Source: Vibrio parahaemolyticus (GTDB lineage Bacteria > Pseudomonadota > Gammaproteobacteria > Enterobacterales > Vibrionaceae). Taken from it: a stretch of 64,000 nt of DNA. The stretch lies in contig NZ_UHIL01000001.1 of assembly GCF_900460535.1 (NCBI RefSeq), forward strand, positions 1,922,001 to 1,986,000, in the 5' to 3' direction. Below the pieces are notes generated by a model, which saw only the letters and a program-made list of their open reading frames with translations, was not told the DNA's origin and ran no database searches. Positions 7,855 to 17,413 of this stretch are shown here, in pieces; within the stretch, counting starts at the first letter, position 1; every line of letters begins with the position of its first letter. The translations under genes and the position numbers were made by a program.

Positions 7855-9971
7855 TACATCCCTACCCGTCCAAGTGGCTGAATGTTGATCTGCTGAGTGA
7901 GTTCTTGAAACGACAGAACGGGCAAATCGTAATATTCGGATTCAATCAGCTTTCTGACATAACGACGCACATCCATAGAAACCACCAGAACAGGCTTGTT
8001 CGGCATACGGCTTAAATCGCCTACGGTCTGTTTTACGTCGCTAACAAATTGCTGCGTAACCGAAGGATCAAGCGCTAAGTAGCTGCCCGCCGAGGTTTGT
8101 CGAATACCGCTGCGAATGGTGTCTTCGAGGCTCTGATCGAGAAGATACGCCGGCAACATGTTCTGACCGCTCGCGTACTTGTAACAGATGTAACGCTTTA
8201 AGCTTGAACGAATGTATTCCGTCAACTGAACAACATCCTTTTCCTTTTGTCCCCATTCGACCATGGCCTCCAAAATGACACGAAGGTTACGAATCGAAAT
8301 GTCCTCAGACACCAAACGTTGCAAAATCTCCGTCATTTTTTGTAGCGGGACGATGCGCTGCGCCTCTTTCACCAATTCAGAATAACTGCCTTCCATTTGT
8401 TCAAGTAGGTAGCGAGTTTCTTGAATCCCAATGAAGTCTTGCGCGTACTCTTTCAATACGTGTGATAGATGGAACGTCAAAATGCGGTCTGGTGTAAGGA
8501 AGCCGACATGGCTCGCAGTTAACTTCTCTTGATAGCTTTGTGCGACCCAAAGACTCGAGACTCCCGGGAGGAAGTCGTCATCTTGCTCAAAAGGCACACC
8601 AAGCAATTCAATCTGGTCGCTTCCTTCTGTGACCAGCAATTTGTCTTTCTCAATACGACCACGTGCAACGGGCACTTCTTGCAACTGAATCAAGTATTCG
8701 CCGTTTTTCATCCCGTCGTTAAAACGCAAGTGAATTCCAGGAAACGGTACGCCAAGATCGAGATACAACGCGCGTCTTACTCTGGCGAGTTCGTCGTTCA
8801 GTGCGACGGCTTCTAGGCTTTCTTGTAAGCTTGAATCCAGATCGATAAGCAGTGGCACTGTCATCGCGAACTCTTCTTGCTCGCCCAATTTGCCTTTGCT
8901 ACCACGAGACGGCGTTGGTTTATTGGGTTTTGCGGCAGGAGAACCCGCTCCCTGCGCGACAAAGCTCGGCAGATCGCTGCTTTCAGACTCGGTTTGCTTT
9001 TTCTGTTGATAGAAGAGGTAAAAACCGCCGCCACCGACCACCAAAGCCAGCACTAGGAATGTAATTTTCGGAAAGCCAGGGATAAGAGCGAACAAGATCA
9101 GCAGCACGCCACCAATCAACAGTGCACGAGGCTGAGCCGTGACTTGCCCACCAATGTCGGAGCCCAAGTCGGCCGAGTCTTCGTGGGAAACACGCGTAAC
9201 GATAATACCAGCGGTGATCGCGATAAATAGCGCAGGAATTTGCGATACCAAGCCATCGCCTACGGTCAAAATCGCAAACAGCTCAAGCGCCTCTGACGCG
9301 CTCATGCCTTTTTGCGTAACGCCAATGGTGACGCCACCCAAGATGTTCACGATGATGATCACCAAGCCCGCAATGGAGTCGCCTTTTACGAACTTCATTG
9401 CACCGTCCATCGAGCCGTACATTTGGCTCTCTTTCTCGATCAGAGAACGGCGATGACGCGCCTCGTGAACATCGATAACTCCAGCGCGCATGTCACCGTC
9501 GATACTCATCTGTTTGCCCGGCATGGCGTCAAGAGAGAATCGAGCACTAACTTCAGCAACACGCTCCGAACCTTTGGTGATCACCATAAACTGTACAATA
9601 GTGATGATCAGGAAGACCACGATACCAACGACAAGGTTGCCGCCAACGACGAAGTTACCAAAGGTGTAAACGATTTGACCCGCATCGCCTTGAAGTAGGA
9701 TCAAGCGTGTCGTGGTGATAGACAGCGACAAACGAAATAGCGTCGTGATCAACAATACTGCCGGAAACGCCGAGAACTCCAGTGGCGTAGTGATGTAAAT
9801 CGCCAACATCAGCAGCACGACAGCAATACTCATGTTTGCGCCGATCAGCACATCTACTAGTGCAGTTGGCAAAGGCAAAATCATCATAAAGACGATCGCC
9901 AGCAACATCACTGCGAGCATGATGTCTTTGCGTTGCCCTACCTTGTTTAGAATATCGATCAACTTATTCAT
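7854..9971 (-). CDS. vcrD: T3SS1 export gate protein VcrD (LcrD/SctV)
   Basis: A 705-residue inner-membrane export gate, essentially the length of Yersinia LcrD (704). The N-terminal half has seven to eight transmembrane helices and conserved blocks such as [20 protein letters not shown] and [13 protein letters not shown] (FHIPEP region). The C-terminal cytoplasmic half, ending in [16 protein letters not shown], forms the nonameric ring that docks chaperone-substrate complexes. The ATG at 9971 (MNKLIDIL) is chosen because it aligns with the LcrD start and overlaps the yscY stop; upstream extension is not supported. Confidence 0.96.
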   Translation of the reverse strand: MNKLIDILNKVGQRKDIMLAVMLLAIVFMMILPLPTALVDVLIGANMSIAVVLLMLAIYITTPLEFSAFPAVLLITTLFRLSLSITTTRLILLQGDAGQIVYTFGNFVVGGNLVVGIVVFLIITIVQFMVITKGSERVAEVSARFSLDAMPGKQMSIDGDMRAGVIDVHEARHRRSLIEKESQMYGSMDGAMKFVKGDSIAGLVIIIVNILGGVTIGVTQKGMSASEALELFAILTVGDGLVSQIPALFIAITAGIIVTRVSHEDSADLGSDIGGQVTAQPRALLIGGVLLILFALIPGFPKITFLVLALVVGGGGFYLFYQQKKQTESESSDLPSFVAQGAGSPAAKPNKPTPSRGSKGKLGEQEEFAMTVPLLIDLDSSLQESLEAVALNDELARVRRALYLDLGVPFPGIHLRFNDGMKNGEYLIQLQEVPVARGRIEKDKLLVTEGSDQIELLGVPFEQDDDFLPGVSSLWVAQSYQEKLTASHVGFLTPDRILTFHLSHVLKEYAQDFIGIQETRYLLEQMEGSYSELVKEAQRIVPLQKMTEILQRLVSEDISIRNLRVILEAMVEWGQKEKDVVQLTEYIRSSLKRYICYKYASGQNMLPAYLLDQSLEDTIRSGIRQTSAGSYLALDPSVTQQFVSDVKQTVGDLSRMPNKPVLVVSMDVRRYVRKLIESEYYDLPVLSFQELTQQINIQPLGRVGM

Positions 9972-10308
9972 GAGATTCACTATGTAAAGATTGCAGGTAG
10001 CGTCGATGCGCTTGGCGTGCGCCCTCGACGTCATTTTGTTTCCAGCGTGCTTGGCTCAAGCAAAACCAAATTCCCGCCGCTTGCACAGACTGCGATTGCG
10101 ACTTCAGTAAGCCTTCACATACCGCAACAGCACGGGTGTAACGGCCAGTTTGCAAACACGCGACCGCGAGCGTGTGTAACGCATCTTCGCGTTCTGGTTC
10201 GAGTTCTAAAACGGCATCCAGTATCGCGATGGCTTGATCGGGTTGTTGGTATTGAACTTGAAGCGCAGCGTGAACCAGCAGCAGCTCAATATCTTTGGTG
10301 CTTAGCAT
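9964..10308 (-). CDS. yscY: T3SS1 protein YscY (TPR chaperone of YscX)
   Basis: A 114-residue TPR-like protein ([20 protein letters not shown] and [19 protein letters not shown] repeats), the usual YscY length. In Yersinia YscY binds YscX and the export gate and is needed for secretion of early substrates. It lies directly between yscX and vcrD, overlapping vcrD by 8 bp and following yscX by 5 bp. Confidence 0.9.
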   Translation of the reverse strand: MLSTKDIELLLVHAALQVQYQQPDQAIAILDAVLELEPEREDALHTLAVACLQTGRYTRAVAVCEGLLKSQSQSVQAAGIWFCLSQARWKQNDVEGARQAHRRYLQSLHSESHE

Positions 10309-10313
10309 GTGGG

Positions 10314-10694
10314 TTAAACCTGAATAAGAAGATTGAGCGCCATGGTGAGGTAACGCTGGTCCAGTTGTGTGCTTTGTAGCGTTTCGGCGGCTTTAGCAAG
10401 GTTCGCTGAGCCTGATTCCTGTGCGAGTTGCTGAACACGAGCTAAAGTATTGTCGAATTGCTGACGGTACTTTTCTGGACGAAGCAGTTCACAATGGTTC
10501 AGTTTTGGCTTCGCTAACGCCAACAAATATTGATCGGACGGTCTTAGGTCATACAGTTTTTCCAAATGAGTCGCGACGGCTTGCCCATCCGGCAATAACT
10601 GAAATCGTTTGGGGAAATCCGTGTCGACTTCACCATGGGAAACGTGAGTAAAGGCTTCAATGCCGACATTTAACGTACTAACTCGGGTCATCAA
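10314..10694 (-). CDS. yscX: T3SS1 secreted component YscX
   Basis: A 126-residue YscX homologue (Yersinia YscX is 122). It begins MTRVSTLNVGIEAFTH and contains LYDLRPSDQYLLALAKPKL, recognisable in this family. YscX is secreted early and, with YscY and the gate protein, is restricted to Ysc-type systems. It overlaps the sycN stop by 4 bp (ATGA arrangement), consistent with one polycistronic message from vopN. Confidence 0.9.
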   Translation of the reverse strand: MMTRVSTLNVGIEAFTHVSHGEVDTDFPKRFQLLPDGQAVATHLEKLYDLRPSDQYLLALAKPKLNHCELLRPEKYRQQFDNTLARVQQLAQESGSANLAKAAETLQSTQLDQRYLTMALNLLIQV

Positions 10695-11062
10695 CTTGCC
10701 ACTTCATCGTGAAGACGCACTAAAAGCGCGAACGCTTGTTCGAGTGTCGGCAGCGTCACTTCATCGCCTTCAATTTTTGCGGAAAACACCAAGGTTTCGT
10801 CGTCGAGCAAACCGGTTTTCATTTCAAATGGCCAACCCTGTTCGGCATGGCACAAACGCAACGCATGCTGAATACGCTCGCTCGACTGATGCCACGACAA
10901 CGCACGCGCCAACATAAGGAAAAGTCGATCATGATGTTTTTCTATGTGCAATGTGCCGCTTTGCTCAAAGCTCAACTGCACACGTCCTGCGGCAGAAAAA
11001 TCCACCGCATCTAAGCCCATTCCTCGGCAAAACTCATCGACTGATGCATCAATCCAACTCAT
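10691..11062 (-). CDS. sycN: SycN, chaperone for the gatekeeper VopN
   Basis: A 123-residue CesT-like chaperone, the same length as Yersinia SycN and with a matching N-terminus (MSWIDASVDEFCRGMGL). SycN pairs with YscB to deliver YopN to the secretion apparatus. Here the YscB partner is encoded far away (38329-38757) in the exsD operon. It overlaps tyeA by 14 bp. Confidence 0.92.
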   Translation of the reverse strand: MSWIDASVDEFCRGMGLDAVDFSAAGRVQLSFEQSGTLHIEKHHDRLFLMLARALSWHQSSERIQHALRLCHAEQGWPFEMKTGLLDDETLVFSAKIEGDEVTLPTLEQAFALLVRLHDEVAS

Positions 11063-11333
11063 CGTCCCACGCTTCCTCTTCTTCTAAATCAATGGCTTCG
11101 TCTAGCGCCTTTTGTGCGGCTTGTATTAGGTTTTGTCTCTGTTCGTCGTCAGCAAATACATCAACGGGGATGTGTCGTATCAACTTGTGCAGCTCTCGAA
11201 AAAAATCGATTTTCTGTTCTATTGCCACCAACTCCATTGATGTTGCGATCTTCCAAATCTCTTCACTGCTGACCCAACGTTGCTCGACCAGAGCAATTAC
11301 GTCAGCCATCAAATCAGAAGCCTGATAAGCCAT
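11049..11333 (-). CDS. tyeA: TyeA, gatekeeper partner of VopN
   Basis: A 94-residue TyeA homologue. The N-terminus [20 protein letters not shown] and the internal VFADDEQRQNLIQAAQKALD match the Yersinia protein, which ends with the same acidic tail. TyeA binds the C-terminus of YopN to block secretion until contact with a host cell. Its start lies 20 bp inside vopN, in a different frame. In some bacteria the two genes are fused; here they are separate. Confidence 0.93.
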   Translation of the reverse strand: MAYQASDLMADVIALVEQRWVSSEEIWKIATSMELVAIEQKIDFFRELHKLIRHIPVDVFADDEQRQNLIQAAQKALDEAIDLEEEEAWDDELD

Positions 11334-12207
11334 GACTCATCCTTTCTGGTTTGAACATTTGAAATAGCCGCCCTACCTGATCTTGCAAGGTGTTTAACGT
11401 TTTGAGTTTTTGCATGTCGGACATCAGCAGTTGCAATTTGACGGAGTCAATGTTGCTGCCTTGAACGCTAAGGTCGGCGCTCATGCCTTGCAGCATGAAG
11501 TCCACCGCAGTAGAGACTTCTTGCTCACCAAAACGCTCGACAACATCCTGATATGCAGAGCCAAGCCCTTGATAGCTGTGCACCGTATCGCGGTAAAAGC
11601 CGCGCAATTGATGAAGAGAGCTGAACTCTTGCTCTTTGCTAAACTCATCAGCGAAATGAGAAACACGGATTTCGGTGTCGATTTGCGACCAAGAATCCGG
11701 GTTCTGCTCGATTTTCAAGATCGCTTGGTCAATCAGCGCCAATAAGTGTTTGCTTTCCGGATTGGCCGATAAGTATTTCTTCACCGCTTTTAGAGCTAAG
11801 TATTGGTGGCTTTTCTCTTCCGAAAACCCATTCAAATACGCTTGAAGCTGAGCGATGGTCGAAATGTTGCCACCCGCCATTTTGGCTGCGAGATCTTTGA
11901 TTTTTTGGTTTTTCTCTAGATCAGGTACCTTTCTGAGGTAATCAGAAACCAGCTCATGCGCTTCGTTAACGCGAACGCCACCGTCTTTTATTTTGCGTTT
12001 GGTGAGATCTTTTTCTGCTTTTTCGGAGCCAAGTGATGTGAGCTCTTCCATCGCGTCAAAAAGCGATTGAGTGGCGTTGTGCACGCGCACGGTCTCACCT
12101 CGATAACTGCCTTTTACGGCACTGTCCGCACGAGACGAGTCCAATCCATTTCGGACCGATGCATCAAACTTGGTGTTGGTTGCTATCTGACTATTGATAA
12201 TACTCAT
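11314..12207 (-). CDS. vopN: T3SS1 gatekeeper VopN (YopN/SctW)
   Basis: A 297-residue gatekeeper (Yersinia YopN is 293). A secretion-signal-like, Ser/Asn/Thr-rich N-terminus ([20 protein letters not shown]) precedes a chaperone-binding region and a helical domain ending near the TyeA-binding C-terminus. Family function: it plugs the export channel with TyeA, SycN and YscB, and its release triggers effector secretion. It is the first gene of the vopN-tyeA-sycN-yscX-yscY-vcrD-vcrR operon, with a strong AAGGAG ribosome-binding site. Confidence 0.94.
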   Translation of the reverse strand: MSIINSQIATNTKFDASVRNGLDSSRADSAVKGSYRGETVRVHNATQSLFDAMEELTSLGSEKAEKDLTKRKIKDGGVRVNEAHELVSDYLRKVPDLEKNQKIKDLAAKMAGGNISTIAQLQAYLNGFSEEKSHQYLALKAVKKYLSANPESKHLLALIDQAILKIEQNPDSWSQIDTEIRVSHFADEFSKEQEFSSLHQLRGFYRDTVHSYQGLGSAYQDVVERFGEQEVSTAVDFMLQGMSADLSVQGSNIDSVKLQLLMSDMQKLKTLNTLQDQVGRLFQMFKPERMSHGLSGF

Positions 12208-12239
12208 TCACTTGCACTCCTTTCGTACAATACAAGCGA

Positions 12240-12290
12240 ATTATATGAAGTGCGTTTTTATCAGGCTGTCAAAATCAGACGTGTTTTTTT
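12240..12290 (-). promoter_or_regulatory. ExsA-dependent promoter of the vopN operon
   Basis: On the minus strand a seven-A tract (12290-12284), a GTCT core and a consensus -35 TTGACA (12272-12267) are followed after 21 bp by a perfect -10 TATAAT (12245-12240). The 21-bp spacing is too long for normal sigma-70 use and typical of ExsA-activated promoters. The vopN start is 33 bp beyond the -10. Confidence 0.85.
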
Positions 12291-12309
12291 AGGGCGTTTT
12301 CAGTTTTCT

Positions 12310-12361
12310 AAAAACTCCCGACCAATATTCACTATAAATACCAACCCATCCTTTCTATTCT
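12310..12361 (+). promoter_or_regulatory. ExsA-dependent promoter of yscNOPQRSTU
   Basis: Five A residues (12310-12314), a CCCGACC core, a -35-like TTCACT (12328-12333) and a -10-like TATTCT (12356-12361) at 22-bp spacing. It diverges from the vopN promoter with only 19 bp between the two A-tracts, so both operons can be activated from one 120-bp control region. Confidence 0.8.
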
Positions 12362-12393
12362 CCCAGCATCAATCATTGCGCATATTTTTTACA

Positions 12394-13716
12394 TTGAACG
12401 ATTTCTCATACATCACCGATATTCAGCAATCTGCGATCAAACAAACGCGTTTGATCCAAATTCGCGGACGCGTTACTCAAGTAACCGGCACCATCATCAA
12501 GGCTGTGGTGCCGGGCGTACGCGTTGGAGAGTTGTGTGAGCTGCGCAATCCCGATCAAACCTTATCGTTGTTGGCTGAAGTCGTCGGCTTTCAACAACAT
12601 CACGCGCTGCTTACCCCACTTGGCAACATGTTTGGCATTTCATCCAATACCGAGGTGAGCCCGATGGGGAAAATGCACGAAGTCGGTGTCGGCGATCACT
12701 TGCTGGGAAAAATCCTCGACGGACTGGGCCGCCCTTTCGATGGTGCGCAAAGCCAAGAGCCAAGTGCTTGGTATCCCGTTTATCGTGATGCCCCGCCACC
12801 GATGCAGCGTAAATTGATCGAAAAACCAATTTCTCTTGGCGTTCGCTCCATAGATGGCTTGCTCACCTGCGGCGAAGGCCAACGTATGGGCATTTTCGCT
12901 GCGGCTGGCGGCGGTAAAAGTACCTTGCTTGCGAAGCTGATTCGCTCTGCGGACGTGGACGTAACCGTTCTTGCTCTGATTGGCGAACGTGGACGAGAAG
13001 TGCGAGAGTTCATCGAACACGACTTGGGCGAAGAAGGTATGGCGCGTTCAGTGCTGGTCGTTGCGACATCCGACAGACCAGCCATGGAGCGCGCAAAAGC
13101 AGCGTTCGTTGCGACTTCTATCGCCGAATATTTCCGAGACCAAGGCAAGCGCGTTTTGCTGCTGATGGACTCCGTCACGCGTTTTGCTCGTGCCCAACGT
13201 GAAATTGGCCTTGCCGCTGGCGAACCACCAACTCGACGTGGTTATCCGCCTTCTGTTTTTGCCGCACTGCCAAAACTAATGGAGCGTGCAGGCCAATCGG
13301 ACAAAGGCTCTATCACTGCCCTTTACACCGTATTGGTCGAAGGTGACGACATGACCGAGCCTGTCGCAGATGAAACGCGCTCCATTCTGGATGGACACAT
13401 TATCCTTTCGCGGAAATTGGCAGCGATGAACCACTACCCGGCCATCGATGTGCTCCGCTCTGCAAGTCGAGTGATGAACCAAATTGTCGAGCCGAATCAT
13501 CAAGCATCTGCCGCGCATCTGCGTGAAATGTTGGCGAAATATGAAGAAGTCGAGCTGCTTATCAAAATCGGCGAGTACCAACATGGCGCTGACCCGCGTG
13601 CCGATCTGGCAATCGCGCAAAGTGACGATATTCGCGCCTTTTTACGTCAAGGTACCCATGAGCCAAGCGACCTTGAAGGTACTATCGCTCAACTGAAAGG
13701 CATCGCAGGTCAATGA
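12394..13716 (+). CDS. yscN: T3SS1 ATPase YscN/SctN
   Basis: A 440-residue ATPase, like Yersinia YscN (439). It powers unfolding and chaperone release of substrates at the cytoplasmic base. The Walker A motif AAAGGGKST lies at about residues 169-177, followed by [13 protein letters not shown] and the Walker [18 protein letters not shown]. The start is probably the TTG at 12394 ([10 protein letters not shown]), because the frame is open far upstream but the predicted transcript begins near 12368. There is no obvious Shine-Dalgarno. yscO overlaps its stop by 4 bp. Confidence 0.95.
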   Translation: MNDFSYITDIQQSAIKQTRLIQIRGRVTQVTGTIIKAVVPGVRVGELCELRNPDQTLSLLAEVVGFQQHHALLTPLGNMFGISSNTEVSPMGKMHEVGVGDHLLGKILDGLGRPFDGAQSQEPSAWYPVYRDAPPPMQRKLIEKPISLGVRSIDGLLTCGEGQRMGIFAAAGGGKSTLLAKLIRSADVDVTVLALIGERGREVREFIEHDLGEEGMARSVLVVATSDRPAMERAKAAFVATSIAEYFRDQGKRVLLLMDSVTRFARAQREIGLAAGEPPTRRGYPPSVFAALPKLMERAGQSDKGSITALYTVLVEGDDMTEPVADETRSILDGHIILSRKLAAMNHYPAIDVLRSASRVMNQIVEPNHQASAAHLREMLAKYEEVELLIKIGEYQHGADPRADLAIAQSDDIRAFLRQGTHEPSDLEGTIAQLKGIAGQ

Positions 13717-14174
13717 TCGAACGATTATTAGAAATTAAGAAAATTCGTGCAGACCGCGCCGATAAAGCCGTTCAACGCCAAGAATACCGAGTTGCCAACG
13801 TGGCGGCAGAGCTGCAAAAAGCAGAACGCTCGGTAGCGGACTATCACGTTTGGCGTCAGGAAGAGGAAGAACGCCGCTTCGCGAAAGCCAAACAGCAAAC
13901 CGTGCTTCTTAAAGAGCTGGAAACGCTAAGACAAGAAATCGCCCTACTTAGAGAACGGGAAGCCGAGCTCAAGCAGCGCGTAGCAGAAATAAAAGTGACG
14001 TTAGAACAAGAGCGCACTCTGCTAAAACAAACACAACAAGAGGCCCTTCAAGCCCATAAAACCAAAGAAAAATTCGTTCAGTTGCAACAACAAGAAATCG
14101 CGGAACAATCGCGCCAACAACAGTACCAAGAAGAACTCGAGCAAGAAGAGTTTCGCACTGTCGATATTATCTAA
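13713..14174 (+). CDS. yscO: T3SS1 stalk protein YscO/SctO
   Basis: A 153-residue, highly charged and almost wholly helical protein ([26 protein letters not shown]), a coiled-coil hairpin of the YscO/FliJ type. It links the ATPase to the export gate and helps recycle chaperones. It overlaps yscN by 4 bp (ATGA) and sits in the conserved N-O-P-Q order. Length matches Yersinia YscO (154). Confidence 0.93.
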   Translation: MIERLLEIKKIRADRADKAVQRQEYRVANVAAELQKAERSVADYHVWRQEEEERRFAKAKQQTVLLKELETLRQEIALLREREAELKQRVAEIKVTLEQERTLLKQTQQEALQAHKTKEKFVQLQQQEIAEQSRQQQYQEELEQEEFRTVDII

Positions 14175-14183
14175 AGGTTCATC

Positions 14184-15524
14184 ATGCGCATTAAACCAAG
14201 TACGGATACCCCAAGTACGCAGCCTCATTCACCACAATCTCCAATGCCGATTGACGATCATGCCATGCTTCAATCGCGTTTTGAGCGTGCGCTCAAGGAA
14301 AACCCAGACCAAACCAAACCACAGCCAAATGAAACCAACAATCAAGCTGCGTTAGATGCTAAAAAACCGTTTACTGAAAATTACTCAGATCGCTCTCTTG
14401 CGTCATTGCATTCGACAAGTAGCAACCAACGTAAGACTGCTGAGAAATCTGCTTTTGTTCAAAGTGGTGACGCCGTCACAGAAAATATAAACAACGAATC
14501 AGATACGTCGTCACCTATCGCTCTGAACACCCAAGACAAAACGCCAAGCGATATGGACGCACACATGAAATCTGACATTCGAATTCCTACTACCGGTGAT
14601 AAAAAACTACCAATGGAGCCTTCGAATAAGCGTGAGAAAAACGCTGACGAGCAAGACGCATTTGAACGCTTAGTCGAAGATCATGATGATTCTAAAACCG
14701 AACTTGCGACTGCTAAAACAGCAGAGTTACACGAGTCGACACAGTCGCCGAAAGATACTAAGCACATTCCTACTGCGGGAACGAAGCCGGACACAATTGA
14801 AACGGTATCCGACGCTTTAGCGTCAACATTAGCATCAACAACCGTTGCGTCTGCGGCTTCTGCGTCACTCGCCTCTCATCCTGTCACTTCAGCTGTGCAC
14901 AAAACTGCAACTAAAACTGAAGTAAACAAGCATGAGGGTGACTCATCACTTGGCTTTAATTCGCGTAATTTGAAAACACCACTCCCGAATGATGAACATC
15001 CCAAAGCGAGCAAGGCTGAGCGCACATTGCTAGATAAAGCCATGCTGGATTCAGAAAAAAGCAATGACAAGCCGGCGCATCAACCAGTCACGACACCGAT
15101 TACTCAAGGCGATGTGATTTTGAAAGGCATCTCGACTCCACAACCTACTCAACCAACTCGTGAAGTCAGCCAACTGATTCAGCAATTGGTGGATAAAGTG
15201 TACGTTGCCCTACCAACGGCATCGAATGAGAAAGAAGTACGATTGTTTCTAAGCGAGGGTCAACTCAAAGGTGGCGAAATCCACATCAAGTTAGATTCGC
15301 AAGGTTATAGCGTGACGATTCGACAAGAGCATGCGCTTTCCATCATCAATCAACAAGCGAGGCAAGATCTGGCAGAACGTTTAAACCGCATGGGCTTTGA
15401 ACAGCCTTTGCGCGTCTCGATCAGCGAGCAGACGTCGCAACACGGTCACACACAGCAAGATCAACAACAATCACGCCAACAACGTAGCGTTTATGAAGAA
15501 TGGCAACCCGAGGCGGATCAATGA
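14184..15524 (+). CDS. yscP: T3SS1 needle-length ruler and substrate switch YscP/SctP
   Basis: A 446-residue hydrophilic protein rich in Ser, Thr, Lys, Pro and Ala over residues 1-300, as expected of the extended ruler part, then a more ordered C-terminal domain (about 320-420, REVSQLIQQLVDKVYVALPT onward, with VRLFLSEGQLKGGEIHIKLD) corresponding to the T3S4 substrate-specificity switch that acts on YscU. Composition differs from its neighbours through low complexity rather than base bias. Synteny with yscO and yscQ is decisive. Confidence 0.9.
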   Translation: MRIKPSTDTPSTQPHSPQSPMPIDDHAMLQSRFERALKENPDQTKPQPNETNNQAALDAKKPFTENYSDRSLASLHSTSSNQRKTAEKSAFVQSGDAVTENINNESDTSSPIALNTQDKTPSDMDAHMKSDIRIPTTGDKKLPMEPSNKREKNADEQDAFERLVEDHDDSKTELATAKTAELHESTQSPKDTKHIPTAGTKPDTIETVSDALASTLASTTVASAASASLASHPVTSAVHKTATKTEVNKHEGDSSLGFNSRNLKTPLPNDEHPKASKAERTLLDKAMLDSEKSNDKPAHQPVTTPITQGDVILKGISTPQPTQPTREVSQLIQQLVDKVYVALPTASNEKEVRLFLSEGQLKGGEIHIKLDSQGYSVTIRQEHALSIINQQARQDLAERLNRMGFEQPLRVSISEQTSQHGHTQQDQQQSRQQRSVYEEWQPEADQ

Positions 15525-16486
15525 AATTAACCATCCCAACAGTCGATGCCGAGAGCATTGCGCTGACCAATCAGCTCTGCGCTAAACAATGCCACTTTCA
15601 AGGACGTGACGAGCACAGCATCTCAATAACCGCATCGCAAAAACCGGAATTTTCTGGCTACCGCTTGACCACTCTGGTTGGTGGACAAACCATTCAAGTC
15701 GATTTTTGTTCCGCGCAACTGCAGCAATGGCTTCACTCAACTTTGAATGCGACAGCGTTTGAATCTCTCCCAAACTCGTTGCAGTTAGCTCTGCTCAGTA
15801 CGCAGATTGAGCCTCATGCTGACGCGTTCAAACGCCTATTTGGTCAGTTACCGATCCTCAGCAAATTACAACCGCTGGAACAAAGCGAAACGCAGCGCAA
15901 TACCTTAATGCTGACGCTAAACAAACCGAGCGCATCACTTTGTTTGTGGGTAAGTGAAGGTCAAAGCGTTTTAGTTGATGCGCTGCCGCCATGCTCGTCG
16001 CAACTGACTCAGCATATTGCCCTTCCTGTCTGGCTAAGCCTTGGCAAAACGCACCTGGACTTAAATCAATTCCATTCGTTAGAGCTTGGAGACGTGATCT
16101 TTTTTGACCAATGCTACATCGCCCAGCAACAAGCGATTGTTCAGGTATCCAATAAGAATCTGTGGCGTTGTCAACTTGAAGACAACACCCTCTACATCAT
16201 TGAGAAAGAAACCAACATGAATGACGTAAACACATCCGAAACACTCACCGACCACCAGCAACTGCCTGTGGAACTCACGTTCGACATCGGCCACCAAACC
16301 GTCACGCTGGAACAACTCAACCAACTGCAACCTGGGTACGTTTTCGAGCTCAACCAACCGGTGTCCAAGCCCGTGACACTGCGCGCGAATGGTAAAATCA
16401 TTGGTGAATGTGAACTGGTAAACGTCAACGATCATTTAGGTGTACGTGTGCTTGAATTATTCGGCGGCACTCAGGAGCCGGCATGA
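15521..16486 (+). CDS. yscQ: T3SS1 cytoplasmic sorting-platform (C-ring) protein YscQ/SctQ
   Basis: A 321-residue SpoA-domain protein of the FliM/FliN type. The C-terminal domain (about 245-315, LPVELTFDIGHQTVTLEQLN and LRANGKIIGECELVNV) is the conserved surface-presentation domain. The start at 15521 overlaps the yscP stop by 4 bp. The ATG at 16217 is in frame (residue 233), preceded by a purine-rich GAGAAAGAAA, and would give an 89-residue C-terminal product matching the separately translated YscQ-C of Yersinia (88). Confidence 0.93.
   Translation: MKLTIPTVDAESIALTNQLCAKQCHFQGRDEHSISITASQKPEFSGYRLTTLVGGQTIQVDFCSAQLQQWLHSTLNATAFESLPNSLQLALLSTQIEPHADAFKRLFGQLPILSKLQPLEQSETQRNTLMLTLNKPSASLCLWVSEGQSVLVDALPPCSSQLTQHIALPVWLSLGKTHLDLNQFHSLELGDVIFFDQCYIAQQQAIVQVSNKNLWRCQLEDNTLYIIEKETNMNDVNTSETLTDHQQLPVELTFDIGHQTVTLEQLNQLQPGYVFELNQPVSKPVTLRANGKIIGECELVNVNDHLGVRVLELFGGTQEPA
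16217..16486 (+). CDS. Predicted internal product YscQ-C
   Basis: Internal, in-frame translation start within yscQ. The product (MNDVNTSETL onward, 89 residues) contains just the C-terminal SpoA domain. In Yersinia the equivalent short form is made from an internal start and assembles with full-length YscQ. Here the evidence is the well-placed ATG at 16217, a modest purine-rich ribosome-binding site 7-16 nt upstream, and the matching length. Confidence 0.55.
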   Translation: MNDVNTSETLTDHQQLPVELTFDIGHQTVTLEQLNQLQPGYVFELNQPVSKPVTLRANGKIIGECELVNVNDHLGVRVLELFGGTQEPA

Positions 16487-17133
16487 TTCAGTTACCTGAT
16501 GAGCTAAACCTCATTGTCAGCCTAGCGTTGCTGGCATTGATCCCGTTTATCGCCATGATGGCGACCTCATTTGTGAAACTCGCGGTCGTGTTTTCGCTGC
16601 TGCGAAATGCGCTTGGCGTACAACAGATTCCGCCGAATATGGCGCTGTATGGCTTGGCGATCATTTTGTCGATTTTCATCATGGCACCGGTTGGCTTTGA
16701 AACGTACGACTACGTAAAACAGCACGACATTTCTTTGGAAGACTCTGCCAGCGTTGAGGGCCTGATTGAAAGTGGTTTACAGCCGTATCGCGAGTTTTTG
16801 AAAAAGCACATCCGTGAAACCGAAGCGATATTTTTTACCGACGCAGCACGCACGCTGTGGCCACAAAAATACGTGGACCGTTTGGAATCCGACAGCTTAT
16901 TGCTGTTGCTGCCTGCATTTACGGTCAGCGAGTTAACGCGGGCTTTTGAAATCGGCTTCCTACTCTACTTGCCGTTTATCGCTATCGATTTGATTGTTTC
17001 CAATATTCTGCTCGCAATGGGGATGATGATGGTGTCACCGATGACCATTTCTCTGCCCTTCAAGTTACTGCTTTTCGTTTTGCTTGATGGCTGGACAAAA
17101 CTCACGCACGGCTTAGTGCTGAGTTACGGTTGA
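16483..17133 (+). CDS. yscR: T3SS1 export apparatus protein YscR/SctR
   Basis: A 216-residue inner-membrane protein (Yersinia YscR 217) with four hydrophobic helices. Conserved blocks include FIAMMATSFVKLAVVFSLLR, GVQQIPPN and the C-terminal MGMMMVSPMTISLPFKLLLF. Five SctR copies with SctS and SctT form the helical export gate. The start overlaps the yscQ stop by 4 bp. Confidence 0.96.
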   Translation: MIQLPDELNLIVSLALLALIPFIAMMATSFVKLAVVFSLLRNALGVQQIPPNMALYGLAIILSIFIMAPVGFETYDYVKQHDISLEDSASVEGLIESGLQPYREFLKKHIRETEAIFFTDAARTLWPQKYVDRLESDSLLLLLPAFTVSELTRAFEIGFLLYLPFIAIDLIVSNILLAMGMMMVSPMTISLPFKLLLFVLLDGWTKLTHGLVLSYG

Positions 17134-17146
17134 TGAAGGAGAGAGA

Positions 17147-17413
17147 ATGAATCCTGCAGAAATCATCCATTTCACAACGCAAGCACTCACTTTGGTTCTG
17201 TTCTTGTCGCTGCCGCCAATTTTAGTCGCAGCATTAGTCGGCACCTTAGTGTCGCTGATCCAAGCACTGACTCAGGTACAAGAGCAAACGTTAGGGTTTG
17301 TCGTGAAGCTCATTGCCGTGATCATCACCCTGTTCATCACAACGCAGTGGCTAGGTGCAGAACTGCACGCTTTTGCCTCACTCGCTCTGGATAAAATTCC
17401 ACAAATACGATGA
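17147..17413 (+). CDS. yscS: T3SS1 export apparatus protein YscS/SctS
   Basis: An 88-residue protein with two transmembrane helices separated by the loop LIQALTQVQEQTLGFVVKLI, diagnostic of YscS/FliQ. The length equals the Yersinia protein. A GGAGAG ribosome-binding site precedes the ATG; its stop overlaps the yscT start. Confidence 0.95.
   Translation: MNPAEIIHFTTQALTLVLFLSLPPILVAALVGTLVSLIQALTQVQEQTLGFVVKLIAVIITLFITTQWLGAELHAFASLALDKIPQIR

Noticed and set aside
9139..9698. Antisense open frames over vcrD and other T3SS genes
   Set aside because: They run opposite to strongly conserved proteins, lack ribosome-binding sites and have low-complexity translations.
12067..12393. N-terminal extension of yscN
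   Set aside because: The frame is open but covers the vopN start and both ExsA promoters, and YscN homologues start at the position matching 12394.
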